Shown: piece by piece, positions 5,783 through 13,495 of the stretch | Layout of the letters: each line of letters begins with the position of its first letter | Position numbering within the stretch: position 1 is the stretch's first letter | Assembly (NCBI GenBank): GCA_964465065.1 | Contig: CAYXHZ010000062.1 | Coordinates: forward strand, 1 to 17,252 | From: CAYMND01 sp964465065 | Lineage (GTDB): Bacteria; Acidobacteriota; Aminicenantia; UBA2199 | Reading direction: 5' to 3' | DNA length: 17,252 bases | Position numbers and translations under genes: made by a program | Notes under the pieces: generated by a model | What the model saw: only the letters and a program-made list of their open reading frames with translations | Told to the model about the DNA's origin: nothing | Databases searched by the model: none

Positions 5783-7937
5783 TGGCCGATAAATTTCGAT
5801 TTTTCGCATGACCGCTCAGCACGACGCTGCGAAAAGCGTACCCGAGCCGGCGCCGGTCGCCCGCCCCGGCCTCGCGGGGCGGCAGCAGCGCCCTCAGTTC
5901 GAGCCGGTTGAGGCCCCGCTTCAGGCACAGACTCAGACGGGTGCCGTCCTGTCCGCCCTGGGCGCAGAAGCTGTCGTTGAGGTAAATCTGCAGCCGGTTC
6001 CGGGGATCGAGCGCGTGGTAGTCCAGCGCCAGTTCGGCCTGGACACCGTCGCTGCCGGCCTCGATCAGGAGCCAGGCGGAGATTTCCTTGGTCCAGCGAT
6101 GCCCGGGTTCGGGCGTGGACCAGCCGTCCCCGAAGCTCAGGCGCAGAACATTTTCCCGCCGGCGCAGGCAATAGGCCGGATTGACACGGATGCAGCCCGC
6201 GACCCCCGGAACGGGATTCACGGTCAGGATGGAATCGCCCGACGGGGACTGGCGTTCCAGCCACCAGGCGCCGTTCAGCGGCGTTTTGGCGTAGTAGGTG
6301 TCCTGCTCGAAAAACACCGGCAGCGGGTACAGATAGTAGGCCTCCCACATGATGTTCCAGTAGGCCAGTGGGCTGGCCCCCTCGGCCGGAATGTTGACCG
6401 AAGACACCCGTCCCGCGGCCGGAACGCCCGCCAGTTCCTGAGTCGCCGCCGATACGGCGCTCGCCGAGCGCAGGAAGGACAGCAGGGTGACACCCGAAGA
6501 GACCGCAAAGCCGAACAGGGCGAAGACGGCCGTCAAGCGGCGGATTTTCCTGGCCGGGAACGCCGTGCAGAACAGCAGAACGACACCGATCAGCAACGGC
6601 AGAAACAGGGAGACGAGCTTGAACTGGTTGTAGCCGCCAAAGCCCTCGTCGGGACGGCTGACGGCGTTGAGCAGCGCCAGCGTCAGGGCGCCGGGGATGA
6701 GCAGCAGACTCACGGCCAGCGACCAGACGAAGCGCTGCCGATCCTGACGGAAGAGTCGGGCCAGGCCCAGGACCAGCAGAGCGGCCAGGGCCAGGGCCGC
6801 GGCGATCGCCACGGCGAGATTGCTTTTGGCCAGCAGCGGGTAGAGTCCCAGGCTCTTGTCGGGGCTCAGCCAGGGCATGAACCAGCCGCCGCGCACCGAG
6901 CTGATGTAAAAGGTGTTCTTGATCAGCATCGGCAGCCATTGCGGCGACAGGGCCAGCACCAGCGCCAGCGCGGCCAGATTGCACCCCGCCCAGTCCAGCA
7001 GTCCGGACCAGCTGCGCCGGATCAGGGTCCAGACCAGCGCAGCGAAACCGGTCAGGGCGTAGAGCAGCACCAGGACGTGGTTGTACGTCAGGATCAGCCC
7101 CAAAAGTCCAGACGCCAGCAGCGGCAGGTAACGCAGCATGGCGCGCCGGTTCTCGCAGCGCATCAGGGCCGCCTGGACCGTGATCAGCAGGAGCAGCAGC
7201 GGCGCCGCCATGATCTGGCGGACAAAGCCCTGGTAAACGACGTAGAGAGTGATCGAGTGCAGACCGGTCAGCGCCAGCAGCGCCGGCAGCCAGGCCGACG
7301 GCAGTCCGAGCAGCTCGACGGCCAGAAATCCGCTCAACAGCAGGGTGAAGAGGAGAAAGCCGAGAATGCCGATCATCTGGGCCTGCCCCGGTTCCAGACC
7401 GGTCAGCGAGCAGAAGAAGGGCAGGGCGATGTAGGCCCCGAACTCGTTGTGGATGTCGAAGTGGAAGTAGGGGGCGTGGTGCTGCCCGCGCGCCTCGATC
7501 TGCATGATCTTGTTGGCCAGGGCATACAGAGGCAGATCGTTGTTGGTCAGGGTCATGCTGGTCAGATGGGGCTGGACGAGCAGCGGTAGGGCCACGAGCA
7601 GCAGCACGACGAAAGCCGTGGTCAGGATGCGCAGCACCTCTCCGTTGCAGGCCTCCCGGAGCGCTTCCCGGCCGCCGCGGCCGGCCAGAGCCGCCAGCAG
7701 CAGCAATCCGGCCGCCAGCATAATCCAGCCGTAGTAGCTGTCGCTGCCCGGAAAACCGGCCAGGTAGAAATACCAGGAGCACAAGGCCATGAAAACGTAA
7801 CCGGCCAGCGGGGCGACAAGCAGCAGCCATTTGCGCCAGGGCCGGGGCAATGCCAGCAGAGCCAGGCCGCAGCCCAGAAACTCGTAGAGCAGGAAAAACA
7901 GCAGCGCGTACAGGATCGGGGCCAGGTTCAGGGTCAT
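5757..7937 (-). CDS. large multi-pass membrane protein with soluble C-terminal domain, GT-C-like
   Basis: The protein has 726 residues from ATG 7937, which shares one base with the methyltransferase stop (TGATG); an in-frame ATG at 7958 lies inside that gene. About a dozen hydrophobic segments fill residues 1-485. An early extracytoplasmic loop holds TLTNNDLPLYALANK, with an acidic residue placed like the catalytic Asp of GT-C glycosyltransferases. Residues from about 490 to 726 are soluble and beta-rich (LNGAWWLERQ, LRLSFGDGW, LQIYLNDSF, RLELRALL), resembling a carbohydrate-binding sandwich. I do not recognise a named family. Context points to a glycosyltransferase that uses lipid-linked sugars outside the membrane. 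A polymerase or a flippase-like role is also possible. Confidence 0.7.
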   Translation of the reverse strand: MTLNLAPILYALLFFLLYEFLGCGLALLALPRPWRKWLLLVAPLAGYVFMALCSWYFYLAGFPGSDSYYGWIMLAAGLLLLAALAGRGGREALREACNGEVLRILTTAFVVLLLVALPLLVQPHLTSMTLTNNDLPLYALANKIMQIEARGQHHAPYFHFDIHNEFGAYIALPFFCSLTGLEPGQAQMIGILGFLLFTLLLSGFLAVELLGLPSAWLPALLALTGLHSITLYVVYQGFVRQIMAAPLLLLLITVQAALMRCENRRAMLRYLPLLASGLLGLILTYNHVLVLLYALTGFAALVWTLIRRSWSGLLDWAGCNLAALALVLALSPQWLPMLIKNTFYISSVRGGWFMPWLSPDKSLGLYPLLAKSNLAVAIAAALALAALLVLGLARLFRQDRQRFVWSLAVSLLLIPGALTLALLNAVSRPDEGFGGYNQFKLVSLFLPLLIGVVLLFCTAFPARKIRRLTAVFALFGFAVSSGVTLLSFLRSASAVSAATQELAGVPAAGRVSSVNIPAEGASPLAYWNIMWEAYYLYPLPVFFEQDTYYAKTPLNGAWWLERQSPSGDSILTVNPVPGVAGCIRVNPAYCLRRRENVLRLSFGDGWSTPEPGHRWTKEISAWLLIEAGSDGVQAELALDYHALDPRNRLQIYLNDSFCAQGGQDGTRLSLCLKRGLNRLELRALLPPREAGAGDRRRLGYAFRSVVLSGHAKNRNLSAIDNERALR

Positions 7938-8677
7938 CACTCTGGATCTTTCCGGCAAACGATGAACAGCGAGCTGCCGAACGGCAGGGACAGGCGCCAG
8001 GCGAACAGGCGGTTGTCCAGGCGGTGTCCCCAGAGCAGCAAACGGTTCAGCCAGGCGGGCAGGGGGCGCAGGTCGGACTCCGGCGCACCGCTTTGCCGCG
8101 CTTCGAACAGTTTGCGGATCAGGATGACGACGAACAGCAGCGGCAAGCGGTAGCCGGCCCGTTCGACGGCGAAACCCAGGGCGCGCAGGCGCCGCACCGT
8201 GTCGCGTTTGCGGTAGCGGCGCAGTCCGGACACGGCCAGGTCGTGACGACGGCGCAAAAGATAAAAGGCCGGCAGATTGACGATCAGCAGACCGCCGGGC
8301 CTGATGACCCGGTAAAACTCGGCCATGACCCGTCCGTCGTCATGCACCCCTTCGGTACAGACTACATCGAGGCTGACGAGCGCATCGTAGGCCGCCGCCT
8401 CGCCCCGCCAGTCGTTGAGATCGGCCACGGCCACCCGCTCCAGTCCCCGGCTGCGGCAGAGCTCGACAGCCTGGGACGAGTAATCGATCCCCTCCGGACG
8501 AGCCAGATCGGAGATACGTTCCAGGGTGCGTCCGGTGCCGCATCCGGCGTCGAGCACACGCCGCATCAGGCCGCCCGGCGCCCGGCGCAGGTAATGGCGC
8601 ACCAGTTCGTGCAGGCCCCGGTACCACCAGTAATCGTTCTCGAACTCGTACATCTTGAGGTATTCAGCGGCGTCCAT
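7937..8677 (-). CDS. class I SAM-dependent methyltransferase
   Basis: The protein has 246 residues. It has a Rossmann-fold methyltransferase core: motif I VLDAGCGTGRTL (about 41-52), the acidic end of strand 2 in GIDYSSQAVEL, strand 3 with VAVADLNDW, strand 4 ALVSLDVV, and the post-motif RVIRPGGLLIVNLPAF. The N-terminal region EFENDYWWYRGLHELV is typical of methyltransferases in glycan clusters. The C-terminus has a hydrophobic stretch (YRLPLLFVVILIRKLF) that may contact the membrane. The substrate could be a sugar or a lipid-linked sugar, but the sequence does not say. ATG 8677 has AAGGAGA 9 nt upstream and overlaps the end of the glycosyltransferase gene by 14 nt. Confidence 0.87.
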   Translation of the reverse strand: MDAAEYLKMYEFENDYWWYRGLHELVRHYLRRAPGGLMRRVLDAGCGTGRTLERISDLARPEGIDYSSQAVELCRSRGLERVAVADLNDWRGEAAAYDALVSLDVVCTEGVHDDGRVMAEFYRVIRPGGLLIVNLPAFYLLRRRHDLAVSGLRRYRKRDTVRRLRALGFAVERAGYRLPLLFVVILIRKLFEARQSGAPESDLRPLPAWLNRLLLWGHRLDNRLFAWRLSLPFGSSLFIVCRKDPE

Positions 8678-9629
8678 GGGCGGAATCTCCTTCGAAGCGT
8701 TTACGGATGGTGTACTGAGGTTTGCGGTTCAGCGACAGGAAGATGCGGCCGACATACTCGCCGATGATGCCCAGCGACAGCAGCTGTATGCCCGAAAAGA
8801 GCAGCACCACGATCAGCAGCAGCGGGTAACCGACCGGCAGGTCGGGCCGGTTCATCTTTTCGATGACCGTCCACAGGCCCAGCCCCATCCCGAACAGGGA
8901 GCAGAGCGCACCCAGGACAGTGGCCGTCCGCAGCGGCAGGATGGAAAAATTGGTGAACATGTTCAGCCACAGGCGGACCAGCTTGGTCAGAGTGTAGCCG
9001 GAACGTCCCTTTCTCCGGACCTGGTGCTCCACCTCCACCCGGCCGATTTTACTGGTGGTGCGCAGGATCAGACCGTCGATGTAGGGGTAGGGCAGCTTGT
9101 ACTGCACGATTTCGTCGATCAGGAAGCGGTTGAGGATCTTGAAGGAGGAAAGGTAGAGATCGTGCGGCTTTTTGAGCATCAGGTTGGCCACTTTGTCGTT
9201 GAAGCGGCTGCCCAGATTGCGCCAGCGGGCATGGCGCTTGTTCTTGTAGAAGGAGTACACGACATCGCAGTCGTGGCCGGCCGCGTACTCGATCAGTTTG
9301 AGCACCTCGGAAACCGGGTTCTGGAAATCGTCGTCCATGATCACGGCCCAGTCGCCGCAGGACTGGTTCAGCCCGGCCATGACGGCGTTGTGCTCGCCGA
9401 CGTTGTGGGCCAGGGAAAAGAAACGCACCGTTTCGGGGTAACGCCGCTGCACCTCGATGCACACCCGCTCGGAGTCGTCGGGGGAATCGTCGTTGACCAG
9501 GATGATCTCCAGCCGGTATTGCTCCTGCAGGGAGGCCACCAGTCGCTCGACCAGGGCCGGCACGGAATCCATGCCCCGGTAAACGGGAATGACCACGGAC
9601 ACGAATAAGGGTTGAGCAGTCGGGCACAT
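8664..9629 (-). CDS. family 2 glycosyltransferase, polyprenyl-phosphate type (GtrB/ArnC/DPM1-like)
   Basis: The protein has 321 residues from ATG 9629. The GT-A domain starts FVSVVIPVYRG, with ILVNDDSPDDS for nucleotide-sugar binding and VIMDDDFQNP containing the metal-binding Asp cluster. The segment LILRTTSKIGRVEVEHQVRRKGRSGYTLTKL follows, with RKGRSGYT typical of this subfamily. Two C-terminal membrane helices (about 228-250 and 262-290) end with IGEYVGRIFLSLNRKPQY, a hallmark of undecaprenyl-phosphate sugar transferases. It would load a sugar onto a lipid carrier at the cytoplasmic face for use by a GT-C enzyme, possibly the 726-residue protein encoded downstream. No Shine-Dalgarno site precedes the ATG, but a promoter ends 7 nt before it. 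Confidence 0.9.
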   Translation of the reverse strand: MCPTAQPLFVSVVIPVYRGMDSVPALVERLVASLQEQYRLEIILVNDDSPDDSERVCIEVQRRYPETVRFFSLAHNVGEHNAVMAGLNQSCGDWAVIMDDDFQNPVSEVLKLIEYAAGHDCDVVYSFYKNKRHARWRNLGSRFNDKVANLMLKKPHDLYLSSFKILNRFLIDEIVQYKLPYPYIDGLILRTTSKIGRVEVEHQVRRKGRSGYTLTKLVRLWLNMFTNFSILPLRTATVLGALCSLFGMGLGLWTVIEKMNRPDLPVGYPLLLIVVLLFSGIQLLSLGIIGEYVGRIFLSLNRKPQYTIRKRFEGDSAHGRR

Positions 9630-9636
9630 CAGCTCA

Positions 9637-9665
9637 TTTTTACCGGAAAGACCGCGGCTTGTCAA
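9637..9665 (-). promoter_or_regulatory. promoter 7 nt from glycosyltransferase ATG
   Basis: On the minus strand TTGACA (9665-9660), a 17-nt spacer and TAAAAA (9642-9637) are followed by 7 nt and the ATG at 9629. The architecture is identical to that in front of the ketoisomerase gene and predicts a leaderless transcript for the sugar cassette. Confidence 0.6.
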
Positions 9666-9676
9666 TCGGCGCCGGT

Positions 9677-9925
9677 TCAGCCCCGCTTCAGGGGCATGAG
9701 CAGATACTCCAGTCCGTTGGCCTTGATTTCGTACAGGCTGGCCAGGAGCATGCCCAGGCGCCCCTTGGGAAAGCCCTGGCGCGAGAACCAGACCAGGTAG
9801 GGTTCGGGCAGTTCGCAGAGCAGGCAGCCCTTGTACTTGCCGAAGGGCATGCGCTTGCGGGCCAGTTCCAGCAGGACGAGCGTGTCGGGGGCTGGGTCGG
9901 ATTTATTGTCCGTCTTTTCGCTCAT
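9677..9925 (-). CDS. DUF3820 family protein
   Basis: The protein has 82 residues from ATG 9925. The C-terminal two thirds (RMPFGKYKGCLLCELPEPYL, then VWFSRQGFPKGRLGMLLASL and YEIKANGLEYLL) match the DUF3820 family, named in Pfam after a putative quorum-sensing-regulated virulence factor. The molecular role is not established. The N-terminus (about 1-20) is polar and probably disordered. It overlaps the end of the aldo/keto reductase gene by 23 nt in another frame, so the two are likely co-transcribed. No clear Shine-Dalgarno site is visible; coupling from the upstream gene may start translation. An in-frame extension further upstream would lie wholly inside the reductase gene and lacks family similarity. 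Confidence 0.82.
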   Translation of the reverse strand: MSEKTDNKSDPAPDTLVLLELARKRMPFGKYKGCLLCELPEPYLVWFSRQGFPKGRLGMLLASLYEIKANGLEYLLMPLKRG

Positions 9926-10922
9926 GGTGGGCCCGGATCCGCTGCCAGTCGTCGGCGAACAGCCTGGGCGTATCCAGCTCGTAGGGGCATTTGCGGACGC
10001 ATTCACCGCAGGCGATGCAATCGCTGTAGCGTTTGGGCTGGGCCAGAATGCGCTCCCAGGCCCAATCCTTGAGGTCGTAGCGGAAATAGTAGGCCTCGAG
10101 CAGGTGCAGAAAGGGAATATTGAGTCCCTGCGGGCAGGGCATACAGTATTCGCAGCGGCGGCAGAAGCTGTCGCCCAGCCGGTCGGCCACAGCCTGCAGC
10201 TCGGTCAGCTCCGCCGCGGACAGTTCGCGCAGCAGCCGGGCGACGGCGACGTTTTCGGCGATCTGTTGCGTTTTGTCCATGCCCGGAATGACCAGGTCGA
10301 CGCCGTTGAGCAGATTCCAGCGCAGGCTGAGCGGGCCGTTGCCGAAGGCTCCGCCGGCCAGCGGTTTCATGGCGATGGACAGGACGCCCAGACGCCGGGC
10401 CTTTGGCAACAGGGTCTCGGCCGCCTTGCGTTCGATGAAGTTGAAGGGTACCTGAAGGCTGAAGAAGGGGTAGCGGTCCAGCGCCGTTTCGACGATCCAG
10501 GGCTTGTGTCCGGTGATGCCGATGGCGCCGATCTTGCCCTGCTGCCGGGCGTTTTCCATGGCCTCCAGGGCCCCGCCCGGAGCCAGGATGCGGTCCAGGT
10601 CGGCCGGAGTGCTGACGTTGTGACACTGGTAGAGGTCGATCCGTTCCAGTCCGAGCTTTTTCAGGCTGAGGTCGATATCGGCGCTCATGGCCTGTCCGTC
10701 GCGGCTGTAGGTCTTGCTGGCCACCAGCAAGCGCTCGGCGTAAGCGGGCAGAACGCGGCCCATCTTGTCCTCGCTGTCGGTGTAGATGCGCGCCGTATCG
10801 AAGAAATTGACACCGGCCTCGACAGCCTGGGCCAAGAGGCGATCCGATTCGCTCACACTGAGCCGCTGGATGGGAATTCCGCCGAAACCAACCGGAAAAA
10901 GACTCTTAAACTTGTCGGTCAT
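9903..10922 (-). CDS. aldo/keto reductase with C-terminal 2[4Fe-4S] ferredoxin domain
   Basis: The protein has 339 residues from ATG 10922. The TIM-barrel part (about 1-260) has the tetrad motifs: FFDTARIYTDSEDKMG (Asp and Tyr), VASKTYSRDG (Lys) and YQCHNVS (His). A GFGGIPIQRLS start is usual for this subgroup. The tail holds two cluster sites, CRRCEYCMPCPQGLNIP and CIACGECVRKCPYELDT. Such ferredoxin-tailed reductases are widespread in anaerobes; their substrates are mostly unknown. It may move electrons between NAD(P)H or a ferredoxin and a carbonyl compound. No Shine-Dalgarno site precedes the ATG, and an extended -10 box lies 6 nt upstream, so the mRNA is probably leaderless. The promoter region overlaps the divergent promoter of the rhodanese operon. 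Confidence 0.9.
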   Translation of the reverse strand: MTDKFKSLFPVGFGGIPIQRLSVSESDRLLAQAVEAGVNFFDTARIYTDSEDKMGRVLPAYAERLLVASKTYSRDGQAMSADIDLSLKKLGLERIDLYQCHNVSTPADLDRILAPGGALEAMENARQQGKIGAIGITGHKPWIVETALDRYPFFSLQVPFNFIERKAAETLLPKARRLGVLSIAMKPLAGGAFGNGPLSLRWNLLNGVDLVIPGMDKTQQIAENVAVARLLRELSAAELTELQAVADRLGDSFCRRCEYCMPCPQGLNIPFLHLLEAYYFRYDLKDWAWERILAQPKRYSDCIACGECVRKCPYELDTPRLFADDWQRIRAHHERKDGQ

Positions 10923-10928
10923 CGGGCC

Positions 10929-10937
10929 AGTATACCA
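10929..10937 (-). promoter_or_regulatory. extended -10 promoter 6 nt from aldo/keto reductase ATG
   Basis: On the minus strand TGGTATACT (10937-10929) forms an extended -10 element and the ATG begins at 10922, after 6 nt. The -35 region is poor (CAACGG at the expected distance). The predicted start site coincides with the start codon. Confidence 0.55.
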
Positions 10938-10954
10938 CAAATCTCGCGAAACCG

Positions 10955-10983
10955 TTGACAGCAGGCGGGGTGGATACTATCAT
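10955..10983 (+). promoter_or_regulatory. promoter of rhodanese-MauE-chemoreceptor operon
   Basis: TTGACA (10955-10960), a 17-nt spacer and TATCAT (10978-10983) give a strong sigma-70 match 33 nt before the ATG at 11017. The -35 box lies within the upstream part of the divergent reductase promoter, so the two may compete. Confidence 0.72.
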
Positions 10984-11016
10984 CATTGCAAAGATCCAAA
11001 GGATGGCAGATTTTCC

Positions 11017-11487
11017 ATGAAACAGCCGATCAAAGAAGCCTTTCTCATCCTGCTGTGCGCCGGGCTGCTGGCCCTGTGCGCCCGCGTTTCCGCCCCGGCG
11101 GCTCCGGCTGCTCCGGCCGCAGCCGCCGTTTTGCCGGCAGAATCCCCGGTACAGGAGATCGACCAGGCCACACTGAAACTGATCGTGGCCGGCGACCCGC
11201 ACCTGCTGCTCGACGCCCGCCCGCCCGACAGCTACCGGGCCGGTCACCTGCCCGGAGCGTTGAACCTGCCGGCCTACGAATTCGACAGCTACTTCCCCCG
11301 CGTCCGCCACCTTTTCGATGCCGCCCAAACGGTGATCGTCTACTGCTCGTCTTCCAGTTGCCAGGATGCCGACATGCTGGCCGGAGAACTGCAGGTTCAG
11401 GGTATCGCCAACCTCACCCTCTACCGCGCCGGTTTCGCCGAGTGGTCCGAGACGGGCAACCCGGTCAACAGCGGAGAACAACCATGA
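11017..11487 (+). CDS. membrane-anchored or exported rhodanese-domain protein
   Basis: The protein has 156 residues from ATG 11017; a longer frame back to 10786 crosses the promoter. An N-terminal hydrophobic helix (AFLILLCAGLLALC) followed by an Ala/Pro-rich linker indicates export, either anchored or cleaved. The single rhodanese domain has LLLDARPPDSYRAGHLPGAL, then the active-site loop VYCSSSSCQDADMLA with the nucleophilic Cys first, then YRAGFAEWSETGNPV. Rhodaneses carry sulfane sulfur as a persulfide on that Cys. Its stop overlaps the next start as ATGA, so it is coupled to a MauE-type membrane protein. A role in periplasmic sulfur transfer or thiol redox is plausible; the substrate is unknown. 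Confidence 0.87.
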   Translation: MKQPIKEAFLILLCAGLLALCARVSAPAAPAAPAAAAVLPAESPVQEIDQATLKLIVAGDPHLLLDARPPDSYRAGHLPGALNLPAYEFDSYFPRVRHLFDAAQTVIVYCSSSSCQDADMLAGELQVQGIANLTLYRAGFAEWSETGNPVNSGEQP

Positions 11488-11933
11488 AAAATTCGGTCTT
11501 TCTCGAAAACCCCTGGCTGCTTCACGTCTGCCGCATCGGTCTGGCCCTGATCTTCCTCAGCGCCGCCATCGGCAAGATCCTCGACGTCCCGACCTTCGCC
11601 AAGGCCGTTGACGCCTATCGGGTCCTGCCCGCTTTCCTGGTCGGCCCGCTCGCCCATTTTCTGCCCTGGGTCGAATTTCTGACCGGCCTGTGCCTGCTCA
11701 TCGACCGCTGGCCGGCCGGGGCCGCGCTGCTGGTCAACCTGATGCTGGCCGCCTTCATTGTCAACGTGCTCATCGCCATGATCCGGGGGCTGAACATCGA
11801 TTGCGGCTGTTTCACCTTCCTCGGCCACGATTCCCTGGCCCGGACCCTGGTCCGCGACCTGTTGTTCATGGTCCCCGCGCTCATCCTGCTGCGCCGTCAA
11901 CTGCGCGGAACTCCGGGAGCGGAGCAGCGATGA
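11484..11933 (+). CDS. MauE/DoxX-family membrane protein
   Basis: The protein has 149 residues with four membrane helices: RIGLALIFLSAAIGKILD, the helix containing FLVGPLAHFLPWVEFLTGLC, the helix of ALLVNLMLAAFIVNVLIAMI, and a last one around DLLFMVPALILL. Features of the MauE/DoxX group include the GK.LD.P.FA..V.AYRVLP region and the cysteine pair in NIDCGCFTFLG. MauE-like proteins are linked to disulfide handling or electron transfer to envelope proteins. Frequent pairing with thioredoxin-like or rhodanese proteins supports a redox partnership with the gene before it. Start and stop both overlap neighbours as ATGA. Confidence 0.85.
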   Translation: MKNSVFLENPWLLHVCRIGLALIFLSAAIGKILDVPTFAKAVDAYRVLPAFLVGPLAHFLPWVEFLTGLCLLIDRWPAGAALLVNLMLAAFIVNVLIAMIRGLNIDCGCFTFLGHDSLARTLVRDLLFMVPALILLRRQLRGTPGAEQR

Positions 11934-13492
11934 AAAACGACAAACTGCAGAGCCTGAGCACCCAGATCACTTTGATGATCGTGGCCGGTCTGTTTTCCGC
12001 CATTGTGGCCTTCGCCTTTCTGGCCGTCCGCCAGAGCTCCGCGCAAATCCGTCGCATCGATCAGCGCAAGGGCGAGAGTCTGAGCCGTATCATGGCGCAC
12101 AACCTGGCCCCGTTGCTGCTGTTCTCGGATTTCGAAGCCATCGAGCAGCAGCTGCAGAACCTGCGCCAGGACGGCACCATCCTGGCCACCCAGGTCCTGG
12201 ACAGCCGCAGGCAGACCGTCCGCCACAATGGCGACCCGCTGAGCCCCCGACTCTTTCCGAGGAATCCCGACGAAATTGTCGTCGAAGAGCTGCGCCACGG
12301 CGACCAGACGGCCTGGTTGTTCACCCTGGCCATCATCCAGCCGCAGACCGGACGCCAGCTCGGTTACTTCTGCCTGGCTCAGTCCGACGGGCAGCGGCAG
12401 CGTACCGTGACCGACCTGCGCCGCTCGGTGTTCTATTCCGGTCTGGCCATCCTGCTGCTGATGACGCTGCTGCTCGTCTGGCGCATCTCGAAGCGCTTCT
12501 CGCCGCTGGCGGAGGTCAACCGGCTGATGTCCTCGATCGCCGGCGGGGCCGCCGACCTGACCGCCCGGTTGCGCGTGTCCAGCCGGGACGAAATCGCCAG
12601 CCTGGCCGGAAATTTCAACCAGTTCATCGCCAAGCTGGAGATGATGGTCGGTCTGGTCAAGCAGAACACCATCTCGGTCAGTTCGGCCTCGCACCAGATG
12701 TCGGCCACCACCGAGGAACTGTCGGCCACTTTCGAGGAACAGAACGGCCAGATGAGCATGATCGAGGAATCGATCCGCGAAATCGCGGCCATGGCCGACA
12801 AGATCCAGACCTTGACCGACAGCATGCGCGACAGCGCCGGGCAGGCCAGCACCCTGACCCGGGACGGCGCCGGCACCATCCAGACTTCGATCCAGTCGCT
12901 GGATACGATCAAAGCCCACACCGACCGCCTGGAAGAGATCCTCAACAAGCTGAGCCATTCGATGAAGAAGGTCGTCGAAATCAGCACCTTCATCAGCTCC
13001 GTCGCCGAGCAGACCAATCTGCTGGCCCTCAATGCCGCCATCGAAGCGGCCCGGGCCGGGGAAGCCGGACAGGGATTCTCGGTGGTCGCCGACGAGGTCC
13101 GCAAGCTGGCCGAAAGCGCCGCCGAGTCCAGCGAGGAAATCTTCAAGATCGTCAGCGGACTCAACCGCGAGACGCAGAGCGCCGTCATCGAGATGCGCAA
13201 GGCCAGCGGCGAGGTCAACCGCAGCAGCGAGCTGGGCCGGGATTCGCTGCACCTGCTGGAGCAGATCATCCGCTCCAGCGAGCAGATTCTAGACGCCAGT
13301 TCCAAGGTCGCCCAGGCCTTCGCCGAACACAGCGACACCATCGTGTCGGTCGACCGGAGCATCCAGGAGATCAGCCGGGCCAGTGCGGAATCCGTCAAGG
13401 CCATCAGCGAGGTGGCCCAGACTTCCGAAGACCTGTCCCATCAGTCCGACGAGCTCAAGAGTATCGTCGACCGCTTCAGGGTCGGCGAATAA
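11930..13492 (+). CDS. methyl-accepting chemotaxis protein with CHASE8-like sensor domain
   Basis: The protein has 520 residues. The first membrane helix (about 13-33) is followed by a periplasmic domain (about 34-165) whose start, NLAPLLLFSDFEAIEQQLQN, resembles the CHASE8 sensor domain. A second helix (SGLAILLLMTLLLVWRI) leads to a HAMP domain (about 188-240) and a long coiled-coil signalling domain. The tip, EQTNLLALNAAIEAARAGEA followed by GQGFSVVADEVRKLAE, is the invariant CheA/CheW-binding hairpin. There is no obvious C-terminal CheR-binding pentapeptide. The start overlaps the MauE-like gene stop as ATGA, so receptor and redox proteins are made together. The receptor may report on the envelope sulfur or redox state; the ligand cannot be read from sequence. 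Confidence 0.92.
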   Translation: MKNDKLQSLSTQITLMIVAGLFSAIVAFAFLAVRQSSAQIRRIDQRKGESLSRIMAHNLAPLLLFSDFEAIEQQLQNLRQDGTILATQVLDSRRQTVRHNGDPLSPRLFPRNPDEIVVEELRHGDQTAWLFTLAIIQPQTGRQLGYFCLAQSDGQRQRTVTDLRRSVFYSGLAILLLMTLLLVWRISKRFSPLAEVNRLMSSIAGGAADLTARLRVSSRDEIASLAGNFNQFIAKLEMMVGLVKQNTISVSSASHQMSATTEELSATFEEQNGQMSMIEESIREIAAMADKIQTLTDSMRDSAGQASTLTRDGAGTIQTSIQSLDTIKAHTDRLEEILNKLSHSMKKVVEISTFISSVAEQTNLLALNAAIEAARAGEAGQGFSVVADEVRKLAESAAESSEEIFKIVSGLNRETQSAVIEMRKASGEVNRSSELGRDSLHLLEQIIRSSEQILDASSKVAQAFAEHSDTIVSVDRSIQEISRASAESVKAISEVAQTSEDLSHQSDELKSIVDRFRVGE

Positions 13493-13495
13493 AGG

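Noticed and set aside
5808..7589. 593-residue open frame on the plus strand
   Set aside because: It is antisense to the membrane-protein gene, very rich in Gln/Arg/Gly, and has no domain; typical of GC-rich third-position shadow frames.
9903..10170. Two 4Fe-4S motifs as a displaced HgcB
   Set aside because: They are in frame with the aldo/keto reductase barrel and form the usual tail of that family; the terminal cysteine pair of HgcB is missing.
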